From NCBI RefSeq assembly GCF_019925205.1, contig NC_083568.1, positions 18,722,393 through 18,786,392 on the forward strand: a DNA stretch of 64,000 bases, written 5' to 3'. Below, one piece after another: positions 51,509-62,464 of the stretch (its first letter is position 1; each line of letters starts with the position of its first letter). The notes below the pieces were generated by a model that searched no databases, was not told the origin of the DNA, and saw only the letters and a program-made list of their open reading frames with translations. The position numbers and the translations under genes were made by a program. This stretch comes from Metopolophium dirhodum. Lineage: Eukaryota; Arthropoda; Insecta; Hemiptera; Aphididae.

Positions 51509-53389
51509 ATGATGGCAAGGAAACGACGTAGTACAACAGAAATAAATACAGCTGAAAATGCTTCGGTTCCAAAACGTCGTTATACTAGGTTAGTTGGAAT
51601 AAATTGATACCTACAATCATACACTACTTGATTGTATATTTTCAAAATTTAAATGTTTTCATTTTCAGTGCACAAAGAACTCATCTTGAAGAAATGATTG
51701 TTTTTAATCATAAAAAATGTCTTTCGTGGTATCATAAATATACAAATGATGTCGGCGAACTAGGTATTTATAAAATAAAAGTATAATGCATTTTTGAAAC
51801 TTTGATATTATCCATATACTTAAATTATTTAAAGGACCCGAAGGCATGGAAAAATTTTGTATGGATATCGGGGTTGACCCAGAAGATTTAGTAATGCTTG
51901 TTTTGGCTTGGAAAATGAGTGCTAAATCAATGGGCTATTTCACAAGTGCTGAATGGTTAAAGGGTCTTACAGAATTACAGTAAATATCTTGATTTATATA
52001 TTTAAAATTGATATAATACCTATCTCAATCTATATTAATAATTAATAAGATATATTTTGATGGCAGGTGTGATTCAGTTAAAAAACTTCAAAGTAAATTG
52101 GAATCTTTGAGGTTGTGTTTCAATGATCCATTAGCATTCAAAAGTATATATAGATATGCATATGATTTTGCAAGAGTAAGTTTTACTTTTAGTATCATAA
52201 AATAATAATATTTGTTATAGTATTATTTCATCATTCATAGATATGAAGTTTTTATGATTATTGTGATGACAAAAAACAAAATTATTATTTCCTTTATCAC
52301 TTATGTTTCCTAATGTACTCATTTTTAACTTTTTTAGACTATTAAAGTTGTACTGTTTTTATTCTAAATGAAAATATAAGTTTTTTTTTCATTTTTAAGG
52401 ATAAAGATCAACGTAGTATGGACATAGAAACTGCAAAATTAATGCTAAATTTATTGCTTGGAAAACAATGGAAACTTTACACTTTATTTGCTAAATTTAT
52501 AGATCAATCCAAATATAGAGTTATTAATAAAGACCAATGGTGCAATATATTAGAATTTTCACGATCTATCACTACAGATTTGGCAAATTATGACATAGAC
52601 GGAGCATGTAAGTTTTATAAAATATTTTTACTTAAGTACCTAATTCAATTTTTAAAAATTTAGTTTTATATCATTAGGTTCTATACAAATTTATTCAATT
52701 TCAATGCTTTGTAATTTCTTACGATCTATGTTTATTGTACCTATATTATTCAATCCATTTTATAAATCTGTTAGTTTTAACTAGGTATACCAATTTAATA
52801 ATTATTGTGAAAACTAAAAATAATTATGTAAAGTAAATGTCTGGTTGGTAAAACAAACAGATATTTTGTTTTTTTTTTAACGATTAATTAATTCAAATTA
52901 TACTCTATTTAGTATTTAGTATAAGAATGTCTAAATTTGTTCATGAGTACTGATTATGGAGCCACCGGCACTTATCTTTATTCTTTGGTAATAGTCCGAA
53001 CAAATACTAGATAGTATATATTATAGTATATTATTATTTACTAACCTCACCTAAGATACCTACCGGTGGCTCAGTTATCAGTATTCTTCCACAAATTTGG
53101 GCATTCTTATGCTGAATAGATTTTATACAATTATATTTTTATTATTTAACATTCAATGAGTTCGTTACTACAGTTGAATATTAAATACAATTTAATATGA
53201 CTCAATAATTTTTTCTCGTGTTGTCAATAAATTTTACACCATTTAAAAACCCTGTCTATATTATAAATTACATATATTTATTATTTTGTAATATTTGCTT
53301 ACTCTACTATTTTAAAATGTATATTTTTATTTATAGGGCCTGTTATGTTAGACGAGTTTGTGGACTGGATAAAAAATAGTAACAGCTGA
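51509..53389 (+). CDS. DCUN1D5: DCN1-like protein (DCUN1D4/5 type), complete, 6 exons
   Basis: Co-E3 that binds the cullin C-terminal region and Ubc12/UbcE2F to stimulate neddylation. Exons 51509..51588, 51669..51763, 51835..51979, 52067..52175, 52400..52607, 53337..53389; all GT-AG, 690 nt, 229 aa. Starts MMARKRRSTTEINTAEN (a basic nuclear-type N-terminus as in human DCUN1D4/5, not a myristoylation site). The PONY domain fills residues ~35-225: GPEGMEKFCMDIGV, MLVLAWKM, GYFTSAEWLKG, IYRYAYDFARDKDQRSMD, SKYRVINKDQW and the terminal NYDIDGAWPVMLDEFVDW carrying the acidic cullin-binding patch. The second ATG three bases on is an equally possible start. Assignment between the D4 and D5 paralogues is not decidable here; insects usually have one gene. 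It is a head-to-head neighbour of Cul5. Confidence 0.95.
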
Positions 53390-54769
53390 AATTATGAAGA
53401 GGATTGCCTACCAGGATTAGTTACTGGAACAATATAAGTTAAATACCATTTAATAAAACTGAATCGATCTCTTGTATGCTTTTCCAATTTCCATATAAAT
53501 AAATTTTTAATTTCAGTAATATTTCAAAAATACAGTACATGATACAAATCACTTTTTTTCAAGTCTTCTATTAAAAATATTTTTTATACATATTTATATA
53601 GTATATTAATATGAATAATTATAATAAAATCATTCACACAAATATTTTTTTGTATTTATTTATATTTATTCAAATATGTATTGTAATAATAAGTTACGAA
53701 GAATAAAATCATATATCATAATGTTTGTTTTACAAAAAGTACTTATGATAAATAATATAAAAATATACATTTCATATAAGGGTGGGAAAATGAATGTCTT
53801 ACATAAACTTATATAGTTAAACCTGTCACTTATTTGACACTGAATTTTTTTATTCAATTATAAAGTAATTCATATCAGAGGAATAATAGTAAAATTATGG
53901 AGGTTTTGTAAAAATTATATTTTTCAAATATTTTAATTTAAAACCGTAGCAAAAAATAAACATTTAAATCAAAAGTATTTGATAATAATATTTTATTAGT
54001 TATTGATCTGATAATTGTTGTTAAATAATAATAATAATAATGTGTAACACATGTCACATATTCTATACTCTGTCCAGCAAGATAACACACAGTGGCCTGA
54101 CGAAAATCAGCATCCACAGAACATCATGTCTACAACAGTGGAACTGGTGTTAAGTGGGGATGCACAGTTGGTATATTCCCTCACTGAACAGAGTAATATT
54201 ATCAACAATATGTATACAGTTGTGTTGTTTATGTATTAAATAGAATATAAGAGTTACGTATTAATGAAAATGTCTACTGTACATGTATACTTTTCAATAG
54301 AATAGCAAGAATACATTTTGGCAATAAAATAAAATAATTTATGCTGGAATTATTGTTTTAAAAAAGAGTGTATGTGCTGTGAATTGATTTTATTTAAGTG
54401 ATCTTGGAGTGATATTAAAACGCTGAATAGAGAGTAAATGAACCTAATAGGCAATAACCAATGTCCAATCTTTATGAGCTTATACTTCCTAAGTTTGGGG
54501 TTATGTATCATTTTTAGCTATTTATATTTATCATCAATCAAAAGTCTATAAATATATAACTAGTACAAGGCAAATGTAATAAAATAAATAAAAAAGTATT
54601 TTATTTTAATTGGTATTTAAGTTATTGTTCTGGTCTTCTTTTATTAGATCATGCGCGTTTTCAACTGGGAAATTCTTTTTTGTATATCATGCAACTGCCA
54701 ACAGAAAATATATTCAATAGAAATTAGTATAATATGACTACAAAGATGTATGATGCAAAATACATAGTA
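53390..54769. other. Intergenic region 3' of the DCN1-like gene
   Basis: AT-rich. It contains the presumptive 3' UTR and a GC-richer 200-bp stretch (54040-54240) with an open frame of 62 codons that has no recognisable domain, splice context or neighbour link. Not called as a gene. Confidence 0.35.
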
Positions 54770-54977
54770 TACAGTGTGTTTATCGATTAAAGGAACACAA
54801 AATATTTCAAAAGCATGACCGGATGACCCTGAATTTTATTTACTTTTTTTACTGCATAAAGGACTTAATATTACACTTATTTTTAAAAAAAACTTTTAAA
54901 GTTGTTTGTAGGATAAAAACCAATGAAATTCAGGGTCATGTATTTGAAATATTTTGTTACCTTTATTATACACTGTA
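54770..54977. mobile_element. 208-bp hairpin MITE, Tc1/mariner-like
   Basis: Starts TACAGTGTG and ends CACTGTA, with TA on each outer side (54768-54769 and 54978-54979). The arms pair inward through TTAAAGGAACACAAAATATT, CAAAAGCATGACC and GACCCTGAATTT on the left against AAATTCAGGGTCATG, TTTGAAATATTTTG and TTACCTTTA on the right. No transposase. It lies just 3' of the LRR-locus terminal exon. Confidence 0.7.
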
Positions 54978-55001
54978 TAATATTATAGAACAGTATAATT
55001 G

Positions 55002-57273
55002 TCAAACCTTTTGAATTTCCCAATCAATATTTGATATTTTTGGATCATTCTTTTTATCGCTGTTTGCATTTTCTACATTGTTTGATGTTAAACTTATAAG
55101 CATTTTGTAAATATCTGACATTTCCAAGTCAAAGTCAAACCTTCAAAATATCAAATATACTTAATTACAATTATTAAATAACTGATACATACATTTTTAA
55201 GTCCCATAATATTTTTTTATAAAAATAAATGATAGTATGATAAATTTTTACGTTTATAATATGGCCAAGTGGATAACAAACTAATATGTATTCAAAGCTC
55301 TAAATGAAGTTAAAATACAAAAATAATAAATATAGTACTTACGGTTTAACTACTGTACGTTTTACAACATTCTTATAGTTAATATTTTCCATACTTTCCT
55401 AAAAACAAATTTATCATTATAAATGAAATACATTATTGTAAAAATAATTATACTTGTAATTTTAAAATTGTACAGTTAGGTAGGTACCTATTCATAGCAC
55501 CATTTAAACCTACATTTTTGCAAAAAAAGCTAATCTGTCTATTGATTATTTGGTATTAATTGTTATACATCTTGCCAGTACCTTTATAACTTACTTGGTA
55601 AAAGTAACCAACATTACTAACATAATTTATTGTAACTTAAAATGCTAACAAATAAAATACTATTAGTTCAATATTCAAATATAGATGAAACTATATTTAT
55701 AAAAAACAAATGACTTTCTTTGATTGAAAATGTTAGGTAAAAATTAACCTAGGATAAATGTTCTTTACATTATGATTCATGGTTAATATTAAATTTAAAC
55801 ATTTGATATAATACCTATTGCCACTATTTCTGCTATTATAATTTAAGGTGGTATACCAGTAAATTCTACTTATTAATTTATATCGATCAATTACCCCCTT
55901 ACTGTCCATGGCTAACAAATATATTAATTTTTTAACAAAATTTTAAATTGAGGACTAATGGACGTAAATGTTCTACAAGTTTACAAAGTTTATTTAATAA
56001 ACCTATTTCTAGTTTTATTTACAATCCTTTATATTATCATGCGGCATGCTAAGTATGCTATAGTTATTTTAAAGATTCCAGTGGCCAGTGCCCAGTAGCT
56101 ATGTCATACAATGTAATAGGAATATTTAGAAGATAATTATTAAATGTTTTGTGTTTATTGGTAAGGCACTTTTTTCCTAGATTCCATACAATAGACATTT
56201 CTAGGAAATATTTCTCAGTGTCTCAGGGAGCCAATCCGTCCCAGCAATTAAACATGTATCTACATTTATTTTATTGACTAAATAATTACTTTTCTGTACG
56301 TTTGTCTGGATATAGTTTTAGAAAATTCTTTATTTACTCCAAATGGTACCTCGAGTCCTTGATCTAAATTTTAAAAAAAATGTATAACATAATAATTGGT
56401 ATATATTATATTATTATATTATACAGTAAAATAGGTATACATATCATTATAATACTTATTGCTTATTACGTTAGATTAAAATATTTAATATACACTATAT
56501 GACTATATAAAGTAGGTAAGTACTCACAGTTTTTTAATTTGTGTGTATTTTCAAAATATTGCAATTGTTTTGCTTTATCTCTCCATATTTTCAGCGTTTC
56601 TTCATCTCTAAACATTTCAAAATATATTAAATTATAATTTATAACCTAACCAGAAAAATAAAAACACAACAGTGGTGTCCCTATGTGGCTATATGTCATA
56701 GATTACTAAATATTATTAACTATAGTGTATGTACCTTGTCTGACTAGTGACCTCACATGACGCATGTCCACATTGTTATGAATTATGATCAGTAACAAAA
56801 ATTTGGTTAAGTGTGTGCAAGAGGGAGGAAGGGGAAGGGCGCTTGACATTTTTACCTAATAAACATTCTTCAATTTTTAACTTAGGTCATAGGCGGACAG
56901 GAGGTCCATTCAAATTTCAGGGGGTGCTAACATTATTAACATCAATGTAAGTGGGGGGACTTTGATCCTACCAAACTAAAAAAGGAGGGGGTTAGCCCCC
57001 TCAAGCCCCCCCACCCACCCACCGATTTCCACCAATGACAGGTACTGGCGTACCGTATATATTTTTCCCCAAACATGATTAAGAATTAACTGGTATATTA
57101 TTATGTAAATGTAAAGAAAGTAAATATAAGATATAATTCTTAACAACTAAACTCACTTGTGAGATTGTAAAATTCGTTCTTGTTTTTCTAAAATTACTTT
57201 TTGTTTTTCTAAATAAAGTCTCTCTAATTCTTTCATCCTAATATCACGATCAGTAACTAAACGATCGCTGCTC
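55002..57273 (-). CDS. Five 3' coding exons of a coiled-coil protein, probably the long form of the LRR gene
   Basis: Exons (minus): 57157..57273, 56528..56607, 56290..56363, 55343..55398, 55002..55140; GT-AG at each junction and reading phase preserved throughout (466 nt, about 155 residues), which is strong evidence of a real gene. The first exon encodes a charged helix (MKELERLYLEKQKVILEKQ), then DEETLKIWRDKAKQLQYF, LEVPFGVNKEF, NINYKNVVKRTVVKPFDFD and a terminal WEIQKV before a stop at 55002. A coiled coil behind leucine-rich repeats fits LRRC27-like proteins. The first exon needs two bases from an upstream exon, and neither LRR exon at 60380 nor the one at 58701 offers a donor of that phase, so one linking exon is missing or these exons form a separate gene. 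Confidence 0.6.
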
Positions 57274-57498
57274 CTAAATTGTATAACACATAACAAAAGT
57301 TTAGATAGGTAATTCATTAATATTTAATTAGTAAGTACCTAATATTGTAATACACTAAAAATACTAATATTAGTAATCTTAATATAGGTACTGTTATATA
57401 CATACTGGCCAAGTACCTACCTACTATATACCTATAATCCATAATAAAAGTATAATTAGGTACTTCAGTAGGTAATTCATTAATTTGTAAATAATATT

Positions 57499-57784
57499 GT
57501 GAAAATGTCATGTATCTAGGTCATTTTTTTAGAGTTACACCAAAAATCGATTGCGTTAAAATTCCCGGTTTTTCTTTTTTTTCCGACGCATTTCAAAAAC
57601 TACTAGGAATTTTAACCTAACCACCCCAATGCACCAACTAGATTCACTTTCCCATCAAACAAGATACTGAAGTTGAAAATCGAAGCATTATTTCGACTAC
57701 TTATAGTGTACAAAGACACAAAAAATAAAAATAAATAAGACATCATTGTAAAATCAATACATTCAACGCTCCGCTCAGAATTTA
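57499..57784 (+). repeat. Solo right end of the 2.1-kb TIR repeat
   Basis: Matches 9700..10025 (TTAGAGTTACACCAA, AAATTCCCGG, CACTTTCCCATC, GAAGCATTATTTCGACTAC) and ends CCGCTCAGAATTTAAAA. It lies in the interval where the missing exon of the LRR locus would be expected. Confidence 0.75.
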
Positions 57785-57924
57785 AAATTATAAAATCAAA
57801 AATGTGTATGTTATCTACATCAAAACAATTAAAAATAGCATCTATATAGTATAGATGTATATAGTAGAGGTCCCGTTTCGTACCCTTATCCTGTTATCCC
57901 CTGGGGAATCTTCGGGTCACTAAA

Positions 57925-58197
57925 ATGTCCTGTTTTCAGAAAGTAAAAGACCAACAATTAACGAAAATAAAAAATAAAATTTTCGAGGCGCCTGAAATTG
58001 AGAACCAGAAATTATTGGGTTACAGTAAAACCAGATGGCTCGCACTAATACCTGCTATCGAAAGAGTTTTCCAGTTATATGTAGTATGTACCATTGAAAT
58101 ATTATTTCTTAAGCATAAAAAAATGTCCAACAGTTTCAAAGAAATTCTCCGAGTGTCTAAATTCTATGTTGGCAATTATTTGGTACCTATGTAAAAT
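57925..58197 (+). pseudogene. hAT-type transposase C-terminal fragment
   Basis: An open frame of 89 codons, with ATG by chance, contains NQKLLGYSKTRWLALIPAIERV and IEILFLKHKK. The TRW(L)xLxPAIERV signature is typical of hAT/SCAND3-like transposon proteins of insects shortly before the dimerisation region. There is no upstream DDE core or zinc finger in the adjoining DNA, and the frame ends abruptly, so this is a fragment. Confidence 0.6.
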
Positions 58198-58700
58198 ATA
58201 TACAACTAAATATGTGTGCGCGGGTAATGTCCTATTTGTATTTTGTACATTTTTGCGGTAATGGGCAACGCCCTAAGGGCCATCCCTTGAGCTCTTGATA
58301 TAAGTATATTGTTAAAATATATTTTTTTTTCTTTAAAAGATGTATTTAATTTCAGTATTGTTAAGTGCCCATTTAATGTTTTATGATTTTTCTTATCACA
58401 AAATAGTAGTAGGTATATTATAAACCATTAGGACATTGGGTACCTACTGTTCACAACTATACCACCCGGCACCCAGCATAAGACGATTATAGTATTATAT
58501 TATTTTATTATATATTACAGTAATACAGTGATTAAAATTGATAAATAAGTATAAATACCAACCAATTAGTAAGAAATATCATTGGCCAACTATATCTTTC
58601 CATCAACTGCATTTTTGACGTAGCTATCTAAACAGTTATAATACAATTTATATTATAATAGGAGAGAACAATAAATATATATTTTATTAGTTTTAGTAAT

Positions 58701-60723
58701 TTATAGTTTTATAGTTACATTTTTTTTATTTTTTTTGTTTTTTTTAAGTATTTTGTCCTCTATTTTTTTTACTACGTTTAATTCATCATTATTTAGTTGA
58801 ATTGTTTCCATAATATTTTGATCACTTTTCCATTTTTCTTGTAAAAAACTTATTAAATATTTAGAACCTTTTTTCACCATATCTCTAGTAAGGCAATCAA
58901 GTGGATTTCCAGCAACATGTAATTCTCGAAGTTTCGGTAATGATCCTAATAAGTAATATATAAGTTTATATGCAATATATAATTTAAATTATATAGCTTT
59001 ATAATTATATATGTATTAAAATATGCTTACAATATCTTGTAAGGATTTTAATTTAGTGCAAAATGTAATTTAGTGATCAGTGATGTAAGATAGAACGTTT
59101 CATACAGGCATTTTAGTATGACTAGGTATATTTAATTTATATAATATAATAATATGTACCTATGTTATTTATTTTATAATAAAAATAGTAAATATTAAAT
59201 AATTTTAGTTGAAAAACTACATAACTAGACTTCGAAAAGTAAGTACCCACCAACTACCAAAAATAACTAAAATTAAATTAAAAAGTGGGTGACGCTCTGC
59301 TGTACAGTAGATTACAATGGGTCACTGTAATGGATGGAGTTAAATTTGAATTCAATGATATCATATCATTGTATAAGAAAGTAAGAAACACGATTTTAAG
59401 CAATTGACCCCTCAGATATAATCGTAAATTACCTACGTTTAATTTATACGTTTACGTATTCAAAATTGGTCTCATTTCCATGAATGTATGAATGTGCCTG
59501 ATAATTATATTATTACTATTATTATTGATATCTTATTTATTATTATGACATAATACATAATGAACATATTGAGTAATTTTTATTTATATATTGTTACTTT
59601 TGAATATAACTTCAGGTATAAAGTAAATATGTTTTATGTCTTGTTTCAATATAAAAATGTATAAATATAATGTATTTATAATTATATTACCTATACTATA
59701 ATTTAGCAATACATTTATATAATTCTTATATTATAATATACTAACCTATATCAACATTAAAAGAATAAAATACTAAGAAAGGTTTTCTGTTATAAATCAC
59801 AAATAAATAATAATAAATAAATATATAATAGTTGTTAGATGTTCTATGTTTTGCCCTCCCCCTTATGAAAAATAATTCCTGCGCCACTGTGGCTACCGTA
59901 TTACTAATAACAATATAAATATAATATAAAATATCCTATAGGCTGACAAACCTCCGCTCAGAATCGTTTTTCGTATATATTATATCATTAAATTAAATTT
60001 AACACCATCCATTAAAGTGACCCACTTGTAACCTACTGTACAACAGAGCAACACCCACTTATCACTTTTAATCTTTTATAATATGTATAATATATTATAA
60101 GCACTGTACCTATATAGTAAGTCATAGGCGCAAATGGAGAGGAGGTTTTAGGGGCTGCCACAGTGTCACCCCTAAATATTTCCTAATTTTTTTTTAGCTC
60201 ATTCTATAGTATTATATTAGAGCTTCACCCCTCCCCCTAAATCTTAAATGCTATTTGCGCCTATATGTAACATTGTAACTAGGTAGAATACCTATATATA
60301 CTAGGTGGATACATATAAACAATATAGAATATAGGTATACTTAGATATATTAATAATATTTTAAACTATTTATACATACCCAGCGTTAAAGGCAATCGCT
60401 TTAAATCGTTTTTGCCTAGAAGCAATACCTGTAAATTTTTGTGACCCTGAATACCGTCAGGTAATCGACGAATTCGGTTGCATCTTAAATCTAACCACAT
60501 AAGATTTGTACAACCAGTAAATAATTCGTCGGGTAATGTCCGGATGAAGTTATTGGCCAAGTACAAATACTACGTGAAATTGTTATTATAAAAAACATAA
60601 TATCAATTAATTAAAATACAAACAGTACGCACATAGGAACAAACATATTATGTAGGTATTAGATACTGCACTCACTCTAACGAAACAACCAATCTCTTGA
60701 ACAAGAGATTCAGATATAGACAT
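58701..60723 (-). CDS. Small leucine-rich-repeat protein (LRRC27-like), 3 exons
   Basis: Exons (minus): 60676..60723, 60380..60569, 58701..58945; GT-AG, phases fit, 483 nt, 160 aa. Starts MSISESLVQEIGCFVR. Exon 2 encodes three leucine-rich repeats: YLYLANNFIRTLPDELF, LMWLDLRCNRIRRLPDGI and LQVLLLGKNDLKRLPLTLG. Exon 3 completes another repeat (LPKLRELHVAGNPLD) and a helix (LISFLQEKWKS), then a lysine/asparagine-rich tail (KKNKKNKKN) before TAA, with AATAAAA just downstream. The short LRR set and the helix after it are like the N-terminal half of LRRC27. A long isoform may skip the lysine-rich end and join the coiled-coil exons at 55002..57273. The intron between exons 2 and 3 carries an inverted pair of repeat fragments and a MITE. 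An upstream ATG 5' of this start opens only an 8-codon frame. Confidence 0.75.
59284..60065. repeat. Inverted pair of fragments of the CTCTGCTGTACAGTAGG repeat
   Basis: GTGGGTGACGCTCTGCTGTA through TTGAATTCAATGATATC (59284-59390) is mirrored at about 59950-60065 (CCGCTCAGAATCG, ACACCATCCATTAAAGTGAC, CCTACTGTACAACAGAGC). The two outward-facing fragments bracket about 550 bp of AT-rich DNA inside an intron of the LRR gene. It could be a foldback insertion or two independent insertions. Confidence 0.6.
60123..60264. mobile_element. MITE with ATAGGCGCAAAT ends
   Basis: Left CATAGGCGCAAATGG and right ATTTGCGCCTATA are inverted. It has the same termini as the hAT-type MITE at 13298..13448. No clean flanking duplication could be read, so the borders are approximate. 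Confidence 0.55.
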
Positions 60724-61175
60724 AATATTTCTATTTTTTAGAGTTACGATTTCCATCGTTTTTATTTATAATATTATTATAATAAAATTGCTAAATCAAA
60801 ATCGGATTGTAAAGGTACGTCACAACAAAATAATAAATTGTGATATCAATACATACATTATATTATAGTGTTGTCATGACAACAGTTTGCTGTTTAAAAT
60901 TAACTAATTTAATTCTAAGAGCGGAATCTTTTTGTTACCTATGTTATTTTAAGTTCCATCTGTGTATAATTCTTACTTCTTGGTAAATAATCAGGCAAAA
61001 AGTCAGTAGAAAACATTCCAAACAAATCATATTACATTTCCGAACTATAATAATATAGATATGTAGGTATAACTATACTATGTGACACTTTAGATTTTAG
61101 AGCATTCATTTTGCACATTTGCCCCCAAATACATATAATACACTTATATGTATATAAATGATTCTTCATATAAAG

Positions 61176-61480
61176 CAGTTCTTCTCAAACTCTTTTTTAC
61201 GACAACGCCCTAATTTAGATCCATAAAAATGGTGACACACTGTCGCACTTAAGATAATTAATGGATTTTTGAAAAAATAACAATTATAAAACTGTTTGTG
61301 AAATGTAAACTGAAATCGATACTATCTTCACAAAATTGTTTTTCTTATCTGTGGTTTATATTAACACGTCATAATGTCACATATATTTTATAGTTTGAAG
61401 TTTGAACACAAAATAAAAATAACCAATTTTTTGGCGACACACATCATGATAATGCGCGACACACCAATTGAGAACCACTA
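61176..61480. mobile_element. hAT-type MITE (TTCTCAA family)
   Basis: Left end CAGTTCTTCTCAAACTC, right end CCAATTGAGAACCACTA. Flanks ATATAAAG (61168-61175) and ACATAAGG (61481-61488) agree at 6 of 8 positions, a plausible decayed 8-bp duplication. Ends of the form CAGTGGTTCTCAA are typical of hAT non-autonomous elements. Inside are CGACAACGCCCTAA and GGCGACACACAT words and no coding. Confidence 0.65.
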
Positions 61481-61580
61481 ACATAAGGTAGATCATATTC
61501 TATGTTTTCAAGCAAGATCAAAATTCCCATTTTAAAGCACAGGTTTTACACAGGTTTTGCACTGATTTTACCAGCCCTAA

Positions 61581-61689
61581 GGGCCCGTTTTACAATCGTT
61601 AAACTAAGGTTAAACCACCGAATTCGGCCGGTAAAATCACTGGGTTATAGGCGTAACCGAGGTTTAAACTATGATTGTAAAACAGGCCC
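61581..61689. mobile_element. 109-bp MITE, PIF/Harbinger-like
   Basis: Left GGGCCCGTTTTACAATCGTT is mirrored by right ATGATTGTAAAACAGGCCC; the inner bases TTAAACTAAGG and CCGAGGTTTAA also pair. TAA and TTA lie at the borders. GGGCCTGTTTTACAA ends are common in Harbinger-type MITEs. An open frame of 63 codons across it is a by-product. Confidence 0.6.
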
Positions 61690-62464
61690 TTAATGTTAAT
61701 AGTTTAATACCATGCAATAACCGACATTTCCCACGCTTTACTAGACAGTAATAGCCTAAATAAATATAATCGTAAAATATACTTCGCTTTATTAACTATT
61801 TCTAATGCACAAAATCTAAAATGTATAATATAAATTATAATATAGGTACAATCATTCTGAACGATTTATAATTCCGGGTTAATACTTAATATAGTTAATA
61901 GGAATATTGAACTATCATCTAGATTCTAGGTTATGTACTTGATTTACATCTATAATTAGGTAGGTAACTATAATTACTACGATCAATGTTGTATTTTAAA
62001 AAGATAATATTTGTTGAATTTTAATTACACATTATTTTCATGGCATACAATTATATCATATATTTATATTTTGTAGGTAGGTACCGACTACTGATCTATA
62101 TTACAATTCTGTATAATATATTACCTATTTAGTATTTACCTACATAATAGTATAATACAACTACAGCATAAACTTAAATGTAAAAAACTACTTATAAAAT
62201 AACGTAATATTTCACACCAAGTTGATAGTTTTAATCTGTATGTGAAACTTTTCATACTTTCATGTTTGTCTGGTATTGTATCAAGATGACAAGATAAGTC
62301 AAACCAGCAGCAAAAGTCTTTAAAAAACAACAAAATAAAACATAAAAGTAGAATTACCTAGAATCTAGATTGTTTTTCTAATTTGTATTAACAAATAAAA
62401 ATAATTATTACATCTAATTAATAAAATAACATAGTTTACCTTTACGTATGAATATTTAACTTAC
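61690..62464. other. Region where the chemoreceptor 3' exon was expected but not found
   Basis: AT-rich DNA downstream of the receptor exon. No exon with the usual TYxVxLxQ receptor ending was recognised on the minus strand, and no other gene is supported. Splice-like words are present but none extends the receptor frame convincingly. Confidence 0.4.

Noticed and set aside
54051..54239. 62-codon plus-strand frame MSHILYSVQQDNTQW
   Set aside because: The GC-richer stretch is odd, but there is no domain, no partner exon and no conserved neighbour; it may be part of a 3' UTR.
56885..57035. Possible MITE with CATAGGCGGACAGG start and poly-C end
   Set aside because: Only one end resembles the CATAGGCG family and no mirrored end or duplication was found.
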